A DNA stretch of 64,000 nucleotides. Source: Adiantum capillus-veneris (lineage: Eukaryota > Streptophyta > Polypodiopsida > Polypodiales > Pteridaceae). Under the pieces are notes generated by a model. That model saw only the letters and a program-made list of their open reading frames with translations, was not told the origin of the DNA and did not search any database. Made by a program: the position numbers and the translations under genes. Of this stretch, positions 10,772 to 20,183 are shown piece by piece. Numbering within the stretch: the first letter of the stretch is position 1; the number at the start of each line of letters is the position of its first letter. The stretch is from positions 141,704,858 to 141,768,857 of the forward strand of contig CM043949.1 of NCBI GenBank assembly GCA_014529385.2, written 5' to 3'.

Positions 10772-10997
10772 TGTTTACTGACATCCATCATTCACTTGCT
10801 TCCCTCTCAACCTTCCTCCCTGACCTCTTAATCTCCAATCTTAGGGAATGTATATATAAAGCCTTATACTCACAAAAACAAGATAAAAAAGTAAAAGAGC
10901 AAGATCCATAACACAAAATCATAAAAACACATTATGCACAAGAACAGGACCCTTGTAATATTTGCACTCTAACCATCATCTATTTGCGTGTACAGAT
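10772..10997 (+). repeat. LTR-like start with TATA box (copy A)
   Basis: TGTTTACTGACATCC follows the purine run. A strong TATA motif (GTATATATAAAGCC) lies near 10849-10862, and the sequence matches 46933-47208 in copy B. This is how a U3 promoter region of an LTR would look. It leads straight into the conserved 140-residue ORF at 10998. I cannot find the end of this LTR. Confidence 0.45.
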
Positions 10998-11420
10998 ATG
11001 GCTAGTACGCTAGAGTCATCCACTCCTGCCTTGGGTGAGAGGTACCTTCGTTACTTTTCACAAATGTTTCACATGGTCTTTCCGGTGCTTGCATGTGAAT
11101 GGGATTTGGTAGGTACGCTAGCATGTGAGAGGAATTTTGAGGAGTTAGAATGGCTGATACGTCTCTTGACCACGACTGATCCATTCTTAGTAGAGAGCGT
11201 TTCTCCCATTGCACAAGCCTACCCTTTTGACCAAGATGACTATAGGCGTCTAGTGACCTTCTTAGTAAACATGGGTACCTATGATGAAGAAGAAGATTTA
11301 CATGACTACACGGATGGCACATATGGTCTCATGGATGATGACTTTGTTTATCTCGATGACGAGGATAGGGGTTTAGCCTTAGGGTTTCCCCCCAATCTCT
11401 ACAATATCCTATCCCCTTGA
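10998..11420 (+). CDS. Conserved small acidic ORF of the gypsy-like remnant (copy A)
   Basis: I take ATG 10998 (MASTLESS), which gives 140 residues. The in-frame sequence before it has no ATG. I do not recognise the family. It is acidic and aromatic, with the blocks ACEWDLVGTLAC, ELEWLIRL and DYRRLVTFLVN, and a C-terminal Asp/Glu-rich stretch. A homologous ORF lies at 47209-47568, where most of these blocks are kept although the DNA has diverged. Selection on the protein is therefore plausible. It sits downstream of a TATA-bearing LTR-like segment and upstream of about 1.4 kb of non-coding DNA. It may be an accessory protein of a non-autonomous or long-LTR gypsy element. The upstream TACAG just before the ATG could be a splice acceptor. 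Confidence 0.5.
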   Translation: MASTLESSTPALGERYLRYFSQMFHMVFPVLACEWDLVGTLACERNFEELEWLIRLLTTTDPFLVESVSPIAQAYPFDQDDYRRLVTFLVNMGTYDEEEDLHDYTDGTYGLMDDDFVYLDDEDRGLALGFPPNLYNILSP

Positions 11421-12793
11421 CTCTCTAGGGGGAGTGCAAATAATTAGGTTAGGGTTCCTTATCTTTTTTTGTTGTGTTCAATAAGTATTGGTACCTTTTC
11501 CCACTGATGTGCCTCCTAGAGGTATTCTTTGTGTTTCCTAGTGTGTACAGGAGCGTGTTGCTGTTGTTAGGATCTAGACCTTCATGGAATCTTTATCTCG
11601 ACTCACTCTTCAAATCAAGTGCAATTATCAACGCAAACATGTGTTTCTTGTCCATTAGCATGGCCCCTTATCTTTTTTGCATCTATGTTTGTCTGCTTTA
11701 ATTGTGATTGGTAGCATAATATTCAGCACATTTTCTTAGTATCGAACATTTAATTCAATGTAATTTTTGTCATAATCACTTCTCCAAGCTTAAAAATCAA
11801 GCAATCCGACTAAGCTAGTTTGACCAAGCTAGGCGTTAAAGATATTCTCTTAATACCATGGGGAATCCCTTCATAATAATTAATGGTTACTTAGGATCTT
11901 AATCCGATTTAGGCAGCATTGTGTAACATGTACTAGGGATTTCTAGTGGGCTTAGTCCCTATTGACCTTTAGCTTAAGTATTATAAAGGGAGTTTACTAG
12001 TGTGATGAGCTTGGGGAGGGTAACAATATAATATGACCCCCCAAAGTTACAAAATTAAAATGTTGAAAACGAACAAACAAAAAATCAAAGTGCCACAATG
12101 TAAAATCTTAAGCTGGAAGAGAAATCTCAGCTTGATTTGGTACTTCACTCACATGTATCGCCTATGGTACTAGAGCCCTAGAGGTTCCCAGTGTGGGCGC
12201 TTTTCCTTGAAAAGCAAAAAATCCAAGGCATACAAAATAAGCACACACATCAAAATTGAATCACTGTGAAAAGACTTTGGGGGGTCAAAGAAAAAGTAAT
12301 CAGTCAGGCGATGATTTCATGAGAAATTCCTTTTATCGTAGCTTAACTACAAGGTCTTCTAGGTATAGCCTCTAGTCAGCCCTCGAACATGAAATACTTG
12401 GCTCTCGCGATTAAACAACTTAATTGACCAGAGAAAATTAAGAAGCTTACCCATGGTATTAATAGTCGATCTCTAGTGCCTTTCGACCGTTAAATTAGCG
12501 ACCCCAGACTTGTTTAATTTTTTACCTTTACATCTGTTTATGTATTTGATTACATTGCAATTTAATGTTTATTGCTGACAAATGGTTTAAAATTCTTTAC
12601 CAATCACATTGTCTGCCTACAACTACATATGTTTTTTAGTTCTATATGAGAATGCAATTACTGTGCCAATGTTGTTTGATTTTGCAGTGCTGAAGAAGGC
12701 TAAGGACATTCATCTCAAATGCTCTTCCACCTCGACGAACGAGCTTCAACTCAATAGCTTCCGAGGACGGAATCTACATCGGGAAGGGGGGCA
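11421..12793 (+). repeat. Non-coding interior of gypsy remnant copy A
   Basis: No convincing coding sequence is visible. Blocks throughout this stretch recur at about 47570-48993 (for example TAGTGGGCTTAGT and TTATAAAGGGAGTTTA), so it is part of the repeated element. It ends in the purine run GGGAAGGGGGGCA at 12781-12793, a second polypurine-tract-like site ahead of the LTR at 12794. Confidence 0.6.
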
Positions 12794-13106
12794 TGTTAAC
12801 CCTCACGGCTCACAGACACCCTATCATCTACAACAAACGTTGTATTATTTACTTGGTAGAGTCAGGTACCGGGCTTGTCGGTCCAATAGGAAAAGGGTAA
12901 GAGTGATCGCCGATGAGAGGCGCACTCTAACTGGAACATTCAAGGGATTAGTTGGCTAAGCATGGCCGCCCAAGTGTGAATGGGGCGATCTCATATAAAA
13001 GTCAACTAAACCTAAAATTCACTGATCTCTCATTTGTGCAATTGAAGAGTGCTCTTGCTCCATCTCCATCTTCTTCTTCTTCATCTCCTTGTGTGTGTGT
13101 GTATGC

Positions 13107-13188
<82 letters not shown>

Positions 13189-13416
13189 GAGTGCGATCGA
13201 GCATTGTGGCGGCACGACGGTTGAGCGCGGTTAGTGGCGTCTCCCTCTTCTTTGCGGCAAGGAATCCTCCACGACAGGAAGCGTAGAGCGGTGAGTGACA
13301 CACCAACGCCATCTTTAAGCTTACTAGTTTAGACTTGTTGTGTGCTTGGACCCATTTGTGGATCGCACACAGTGTATAGGCAAGTTCCTTGCCTTGACAT
13401 GTGCGACATACGTGCA
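12794..13416 (+). repeat. LTR of gypsy remnant copy A with long GA microsatellite
   Basis: It starts TGTTAACCC after a polypurine tract. It shares blocks with 48994-49925, such as GGGCTTGTCGGTCC, GATCGCCGAT and the sequence around the GA tract and after it. It contains (GT)n at about 13090-13108 and (GA)n at about 13109-13190. The copy is cut at about 13417, where a truncated copia begins in the middle of its integrase. Confidence 0.6.
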
Positions 13417-16123
13417 CAGGATGGTTCAGTTCGGGCCACTCAGTTTGGGTCACGTGCATGTTGCAACTTGTGCATACTGATATTTGTGGGCCCATGCAAA
13501 CTCCATCCTTGGGCAATTACCTGTACTTCGTGACTTTCATTGATGATGACTCTAGGCATGCATGGGTATTTCCGCTCAAAGCGAACTCCGAGGTTTTTAT
13601 GTCCTTCAAACAATTTCTGGCTATGGCTGAAAATGTCTCAAAACGTACTATGGGCACCCTCCGTTCCAATTGAGGGGGGAAGCATATGTCTCATGAATTT
13701 AATGCATTTTTGGCTAGTCGTAGGATAAAACACCAATGTACACTACCTTATACACCTCAGCAAAACGGTGTTACTGAGAGGAAAAACAGGTCACTGACGG
13801 AAATGGCATGATGTATGGTCAAAAGTCAAGCTTTGCCGCATTCTTTTTGGCTTTAGGCCATCATGTGTGCCACTTATGTACTTAACAGGTGTCCTACGAA
13901 AGCTTTGCAGTCTATTACTCCATATGAAGCATGGCATGATAGAAAGCCTTCTATTGAGCACATGCATGTTTTTGGCTGTTTGGCATATGCTTTGGTGCCA
14001 CAAGTGCAGCGCAGAAAATTGGATGATACGGCTGTCAAATGTATTTTTGTTGATTATAGTGCTAAAAGCAAAGGTTACAGGTTGTATCATCCACAAACAA
14101 AACATATTCTGGTTTCACGGGATGTGCTGTTTGTGGAAGATTTTGTTCAGCCCTTGCTGTCATGTACTAGAGACAGTAATGTAAGCTCATTGGACATTCA
14201 TGACACTTTGTTGCCTCTTTTCAGTGGTGGAAATACGAATGTAAGTTCCAATAAGGCAAATGTACAGCCTATGGGGGTTTTTGAAAATGTTCCAGATCAT
14301 CCCATTACTGATGCAGATGTACATGATGTACTTGATGAGGAAAGGGCTGAAAATGAGCAGGCTAGAGGTATGCCAAAATGGCTGGTGCACACTTTGCGTG
14401 ACAGTAAATTGGATGCACCTTTGTCTAGTCGTACTCATTCAGGCTCTCGCCATGCATCTTATGCATCAGATTGTTATGCTTTGGCTGTGTCTAGTTTACA
14501 TGATGTTGAGGAGCCTCTGTCTTTTGATGAAGCACAGAATTCAGAAAATTGGATGGCTACCATGCAATCAGCATATGATGCACTTATAGAAAATGACACA
14601 TGGACTTTATGTGATTTGTCTCTTGGCAAAAAGGCCATTGGTACGAAATGGGTTTACAAGTTGAAACGCAAGCCGGATGGTGAGATCGATCGCCATAAGG
14701 CTCGACTTGTTGCAAAGGGTTATGCACATCAAAAAGGCATAGATTATGAAGAGACTTTTGCTCCCACTTGTCGTATGACTACTGTGCGTTTTCTATGTGC
14801 ATTGGCAGCTCATGTTGGTTGGGATGTACATCAATCAGACATTGTTACTGCTTTCTTGAATGGTGACATATTTGAGGAAGTTATGATGTAACGCAACCTC
14901 GCGGTTTTTTCATAAAAGGACAAGAGGACAAAGTGTGCAAATGTAAGAAGGCTTTGTATGGGTTGAAGCAATCTCCTCATGCTTGGTATGAGAAAGCTGA
15001 CTCTCATTTGGTTAAACGAGGCTTTCATAACAGTCCAGTAGAAAGCACATTGTATGTAAGCGTGAGGGTGATGTACTTCTCATTGTGGTTCTTTATGTCG
15101 ATGATTTGCTGATCATTGAACCAAATGAGAGACATATTGCTGAATTAAGGCTGATTTGAATGCTACTTTCAAGATGAAAGATTTGGGGCTGTTGCATCAT
15201 TACTTGGGTATACAGTTTAAGCAGTGTGATGGTGGTTTTGCCTTGTGTCAGAAAAGTTACACAGGGACATTGCTATGTAAGTTTGGACTTGAGGATTGAA
15301 AACCTATTGACACTCCCATGAAAACAGGTTTGAAGTTGAGTCTACATGATGCTAGCGAACCTGCTGATGTCACAATTTACCAAAGTGCTGTTGGCTGCCT
15401 CATTTATGTATGCAACACGAGGCCGTATATTTAGTTTGCAGTCTCATAGGTCAGCAGATTTAGGCATAGCCCAGGGTCTAAGCATTGGCAAGTTGTCAAG
15501 AGGATTTTCTGCTACCTTAGTGGCACTTTACATCTTGGCTTGTTTTATCCCAAGGGGAGATCATTGCCGCAAGACTTACATGCCTTTTCGGACTCAGATT
15601 GGGTTGGTTGTTTTGACACGCGAGTGTCCACAAGTGGTTTTTGTTTCATGCTTGGCAGTTCATGTATATCATGGTTGAGCAAGAAGCAACCTATTGTGGC
15701 CACTTTGAGTTGTGAGGTTTAGTACAGGGCAGTCTTCACAGCTAGGGTTGAGTGTGTATGGCTCAGACGCCTTATGGCTGATTTGGGTGTTGGACAGGAC
15801 ACTGCCAACACTATCTGCAATGACAGTCAGAGCGCATTGGCAGTTTCAAAAACCCAATTTTTCATGCTTGCACAAAGAAAATTGAGGTGCATTACCATTA
15901 TGTTAGGGAGAGGCTCTCAGCAAGAGAGATCAGCTTGGCTTATGTGCCAACACAGGACAACCTTGCAGATCTTTTCACAAAGGCATTGTCTCGTGAGAAG
16001 CTTGAAGCTTTCCGCAAAGCTTTGGGCTTACTCCCCTTTGTGGACTGATCATGTCCTCAGGGCATGGCACTTCTATTTACTCATGTGCGAGATCTCATTC
16101 ACCGCATCAGTCCAGGGGGGATT
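13417..16123 (+). pseudogene. 5'-truncated copia pol of the second family (copy 1)
   Basis: Homology to the copies at 39502-44159 and 50614-58365 starts abruptly in the integrase, so gag, protease and the integrase front are missing. Integrase remains include PYTPQQNGVTERKNRS. The longest clean stretch is 13863-14891 (342 residues), covering the end of integrase and the first reverse transcriptase motifs (RHKARLVAKGYAHQKGIDYEETFAP). After that come stops, such as the TAA at 14889, and frameshifts through the YVDD region (about 15098) and RNase H. Just after the break a short local duplication is present near 13430-13450. The copy is clearly dead. Confidence 0.85.
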
Positions 16124-16353
16124 TGTTACCATATACATGTGGTAGTGATGTGTGTGAACACACCAGGACCGCCGGGGCATTTTTCCCCTCTTTAGGAGGT
16201 TTTTTCCCCGGAGCATTGTATATACGCCCATCACTCTAGGGATAGGTATCTTTCCATTGCACACTAAGTAATACACTCTCTATTGTGTGCCTTGAGCTTC
16301 CTTCGTCTTCTCCAACAAGCTGTGTGTATTTCTCTGCAACTCTAATTCCAACA
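16124..16353 (+). repeat. 3' LTR of truncated copia copy 1
   Basis: It begins TGTTACCATATACATG after GGGGGGATT and ends ATTCCAACA. It matches the LTRs at 43933-44159 and 58142-58365 closely. It joins directly to a chromovirus LTR remnant at 16354. Confidence 0.85.
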
Positions 16354-16664
16354 ACACCTCAAGCTTAGACCGGGTTCCCACCTCAAGCACAACCCTAGCT
16401 TTACCTAAGGTCAAAGGACTTTTAACAATAACCATTGGAGGTCTTTAATGAAGCTAACCCTAGGGTTTTTAAGCTCCATTAACTAGCCGTGCTCTTTGAT
16501 ATATCATCTCTGATTTGGACCCCTTTACCATTGGCCCCGTGTCGAGATAGACGTGTAAGCACATGTCTATATTCTAACCCTTGTTCTCGTCTATTCTCCC
16601 ACATAAATGATCAGTTTAATATGAAAAGATCATTTGGGTTGATTATACATTATATTTTATAACA
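16354..16664 (-). repeat. Chromovirus LTR remnant (3' side)
   Basis: It aligns with 32869-33171, sharing long blocks such as CACATGTCTATATTCTAACC and ACCATTGGAGGTCTTTAAT. On the minus strand it begins TGTTATAAAAT at 16664. Its other end has been lost at the junction with the copia LTR. Confidence 0.75.
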
Positions 16665-17044
16665 TTACATGTCTCTTGAAATCATAGTCGTCCTTGACTA
16701 TGAGGTAGAAGAGATAAATCCTTAGTTATTAGTCAATGTTTCTTGGTGGATAGAGGATCCCTTTTTACCCTACGACATCATTTCAAGATGGATGACTAAT
16801 CCATTTGGTGCTTAGGAGACATAGCTGCCGCAAGCATAGGTGCTCTTTAGTCCATTTCATTCTCCCAAAGTAGAGTGACAAATTCTACTTGGTGTTTGAG
16901 AGATGTCATCATCACAAACATGATTCTAAGCATGCATACTACTTAAATTTTTGCACAATAAAAAGAAAACCAGTCTTATAAGACAAAAACATGATCATTT
17001 AAGAGAAACATGTACATTTGCTTACTCTAATGTAGCATTGTAAG
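16665..17044. other. Chromovirus 3' untranslated stretch
   Basis: This lies between the chromodomain end and the LTR of the minus-strand chromovirus. I see no coding frame, RNA gene or strong repeat, and no clean polypurine tract next to the LTR. Confidence 0.4.
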
Positions 17045-18015
17045 CCTTGACAATGTTCATACTATCCTTAAGTTGTGTTCCTTGCATCCATCTAGCATCT
17101 TCAAAAGGATAATTTTTGAACTTAATAAGATACCGTCAGATAATATTACCATGTCGTAGTACCTTGTCTTCATGCCTCAAGATAGCTTCGGGTTGTAGCA
17201 CCTCTTCTTGGTCTTCGATTTTGGGAGGGTCCTCAATAATTGATTCACTTGGTGGCTCTCCTTTATAGGGCTTAAGTAGGCTCACATGAAAAGCATTGTG
17301 CATGAGCCAATGGTTGGGCAGCTTGAGTTCATAAGCCATCTCATTGATTGGCTTCAAGGTTTGAAAAGGACCATAGTATCTTTTTGCTAGTTTAGTATAA
17401 TACTTTTGATGGCCCGTAGGATTTTTCCTCGTCGTTTGCCTCAATCGAGCCTTGGGAAACTTAAGTGAGACCCAGTCATTTTCTTTAAACGTTAAGGCCC
17501 TTCTGTGCTTATCAACAATAGATTTTTGCATTTGTTGAGAGATGGAAATAGCCTCCTTAATCTTTTGAAAAGATTCTTGTAGGTCACGGCTATACTCATC
17601 GCGGTAGCGAAGATCTTCCCATGTACTTTAAGTAGCAAGGGACTTTTAGGTCTTCCCTCAGTGATTTCAAAAGGTGTTTTTCCCGTAGAAGTATGTACAA
17701 TATTATTGTACGCATACTCTGCAAGAGGTAATTACTTTTCCTATTGTGAGCATTGATCTACTTCTGTAACATAAGTCTTTAGTAGATCGAGTATCGTAAG
17801 ATTGGCTATCTCACTTTGGCCATCCATTTGTGGGTGATAGGCCGAAGAGAATTTCAATCTTGTACTTAGATTTTTAAAGAGACCTTTCCAAAAATTACTG
17901 GTCATTCTAAGATCTCTATCTGACACGATGGATGTTGGCAATCCATGGTGTTTGAAAATATGTGATATGAAGAGAGTTGCCATTTGGTGTGTCTTAATAG
18001 TTTTTTTAACAGGAA
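17045..18015 (-). pseudogene. Chromovirus integrase C-terminal half with chromodomain
   Basis: On the minus strand the frame resumes after the transposon with PVKKTIKTHQMATLF. It continues through the second catalytic Asp region (SIVSDRDLRM) and the third-motif region (SAYHPQMDGQSEIANL, with Glu in the expected place). The 17136-17531 segment carries the C-terminal integrase domain, including KYYGPF-like and AFHVSLLKPY motifs. After a stop the frame contains YLIKFKNYPFEDARWM, a chromodomain core. Chromodomains direct integration to methylated chromatin. Frameshifts near 17640 and 17730 and the stop before the chromodomain show decay. It continues the integrase half that ends at 28409. Confidence 0.88.
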
Positions 18016-18047
18016 CATTAGGGGAATTTTGAGGTCATTTTTGTGCC
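18016..18047 (+). repeat. Left terminal inverted repeat
   Basis: CATTAGGGGAATTTTGAGG followed by TCATTTTTGTGCC is the inverse of 28377-28408, with one mismatch (T versus C at position 23). Weaker similarity continues for about 16 bp (GTGTAGAGAGAGA here, ATGTAGAGAGAGA at the other end). The repeat starts within 1 bp of the point where integrase homology stops. Confidence 0.9.
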
Positions 18048-18395
18048 TTTTAGCGTGTAGAGAGAGAGTGGTCTCAACCAATGGTTGAAGAGCTTCCGTT
18101 ACGGAACCTCTATTTTTGAAAACTCACAAAAAAAGCAAATATTCTATCTTTACCGCAACTTTGAGCTGGTAAATAGCAATGTAAACAAGTAAAAGTGCAA
18201 AGGCATTCAATAGCTGTCGCTTTCAGAAAGACGTACTTCTCATATTATATTGTTTTCATTTTGCACGTCGTCATCATAAAACAACGTTTGGATTCTATCT
18301 CATGATCTTTTCCAGATTTGAACCGTTTTTTGCACATTCTGCTTATTCTTCTCTTGAACTCAGACTAGACTTCTCTGCTCATTTATTTTTTCACC
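18048..18395 (+). promoter_or_regulatory. Subterminal region and promoter of gene 1
   Basis: This 348-bp stretch has no coding frame. It should hold the transcription start of gene 1 and the transposase-binding subterminal sites. No clear TATA box stands out, although AT-rich ATATTATATTG near 18242 is a candidate. The start codon has a favourable context (CACCATGG). Confidence 0.4.
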
Positions 18396-19700
18396 ATGGA
18401 ATCTTCATCACGATCAAAACGACCAAGAACTTCCATTGAAGCCATTGTCACTTACAACACGACTGATCAAAATGGAGAATGGATTCCAATAACTATACAC
18501 AAAGGAACGTGGATACTGATGCAACAGAACAAGAGAATAAAGTCTTCCACCAAAAACTCTTTCTTGGCGGGATGGAAGGGCATTGTCAAAGATTTCAGCT
18601 TTGGCGACAACAAAAAATCAATCAAAGAGGTGCTGGTGCAGCATGTGTACATGCATAAAGATCTGCATATTAACTCAGAGAGTTCTGCTTTGCCATTACA
18701 TAGACCAAACTGTAAGTCTCTTAACTTAAATTCTTATTTGTAATGCATGTTGTATAAGGTTATTTGTTGTACAGATTTGTATCCTTCAAACATTATGGAA
18801 TGGCAGCCAGTAGAATGTGTTATAAATATTCTGGATGTGTGTCATGGATCAATTGGTGAAGAAATATACAAGGGAAGGACTAAGGGTTCATTGGCAGAGA
18901 ATGGAATATTCTTCTTTGACCATTATTATGTTCCACCTAGAAGGACTGGAGAACTTGGAGCCACAACTAAGCTAGACTTGCCTGATTTCAAAAGTGGAGA
19001 ATGGTCACTCCCTAGCTCAAATACAAGTGAGGGCTACAGGTGCAAACTGTTTTGTGAGATTCAAAAGTGTTTGAAAGCAAACATAGCAAGCAAACAGAGT
19101 AGAATTTCTATATTCATGCCCATTACAGTTTTTGTAGACTTCTTCTCTAATGCTGAAGTCAGAAAATCTAGAACAATGTTTTCAGTGAAGACTTTAGACT
19201 CAGCAAATGTACTTGAATTTGTGGATGAGGGTTGGAACACCAAAACAGTGAATGGAATCACTTGTAATGTGCAAGCTGGCTCAATTGCTTGCAAATACAT
19301 GATAGGGACACAAAACTTCATTATGTCATTTTATTACAGAAGATGGCACTATGTTGGTGGTCAGCTAACTCCACTTGATCAAGACATGGAGGACTTCATT
19401 GACAGCCCAATAGAAGACATTGATATATGGGTAAACAATGAGCATCTGTCAATTGTAAAGATAAGAGGCATGTGTAGCTTACATCAATTGAGATTGGACC
19501 TGCAAAATGATGAAATTGAACTGCCCACAACATTCTGCTTTCAAATAAATGGTGGAAAGGTAACTGTTATCACTAAAAGTCTCTTGTTCTCTTATTGGTT
19601 CTTTATTTCACTTGGGCTATTTTTGTAGGTATCAAAAAGGAATGAAAAGAGGCTACAGTGCAAGGACATCTTGGATGGCATTGTACATTTGGTGCCTTGA
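18396..19700 (+). CDS. Transposon gene 1: BAH-like chromatin-reader protein, 390 aa
   Basis: I infer three exons (18396-18711, 18775-19559, 19629-19700), with GTAAGT/TACAG and GTAACT/TGTAG junctions that keep frame for 390 residues. Residues about 30-150 look like a BAH domain, a chromatin-binding module. A nuclear-signal-like SKRPR starts the protein. HKGTWILM is followed by a KGIVKDFSF strand, VLVQHVYMHKDL in the place of the usual WFYRPED, then the S.....P...I..CxV pattern and FFFDHYYVP at the end. The middle (150-330) is unrecognised. The C-terminus (LHQLRLDLQ...LPTTFCFQINGGK...KDIL) resembles a ubiquitin-like beta-grasp fold. It probably works in the nucleus, reading chromatin or the transposon DNA. 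The BAH call is by pattern only, with moderate confidence. Gene 2 converges on it. Confidence 0.75.
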
Positions 19701-20183
19701 ACATCCTTTAAGGCAATTTTGTAACACATGACCTGCAAGGATCTTGTTTTGTATCACATGACCTGCAAGGATCTTATTGAAATAAAGATCTAAAAGGATC
19801 TTTATTTTGTTATTGAAATGCAACTTTTCCAAACATCAATGATTTTACTTCAATGATTTGATTTTGTAACAGAGTCTTAAAACAAGGTGATCAAAATGTA
19901 TTCAATTTCAAATATTTGCAATTACATAGACAATTGGATACAAGTGGGCTATAGAATAGACAATTGGATACAAGTGGGCTATAGAATAGACAATTGGATA
20001 CAAGTGGGAAGCTTGATACAAGTGGGCTACAATTAGATACAAGTGGGAAGCTTGATACAAGTGGGCTGCAAAAAGCTTGATACAAGCTTGATACAAAAAG
20101 CTTGATACAAGCTTGATACAAAGGGCTATAGAATAGACAATTGGATACAAGTGGGAAGCTTGATACAAGTGGGCTACAAAAAG
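19701..20183 (+). repeat. Convergent intergenic region with GATACAAGTGGG minisatellite
   Basis: Between the ends of genes 1 and 2, a direct repeat CACATGACCTGCAAGGATCT occurs near 19726 and 19758. From about 19929 to 20180 there is a tandem array built on the core TTGGATACAAGTGGG. Three near-perfect 30-bp units come first, followed by shorter shuffled AGCTTGATACAAG units. It may act as a bidirectional terminator or simply be slippage-derived. Confidence 0.8.

Noticed and set aside
13109-13190. Open frames reading Arg-Glu or Leu-Ser repeats through the GA tract (also 49563-49692)
   Set aside because: They are translations of (GA)n microsatellites and exist in every frame. No flanking domain supports a protein.
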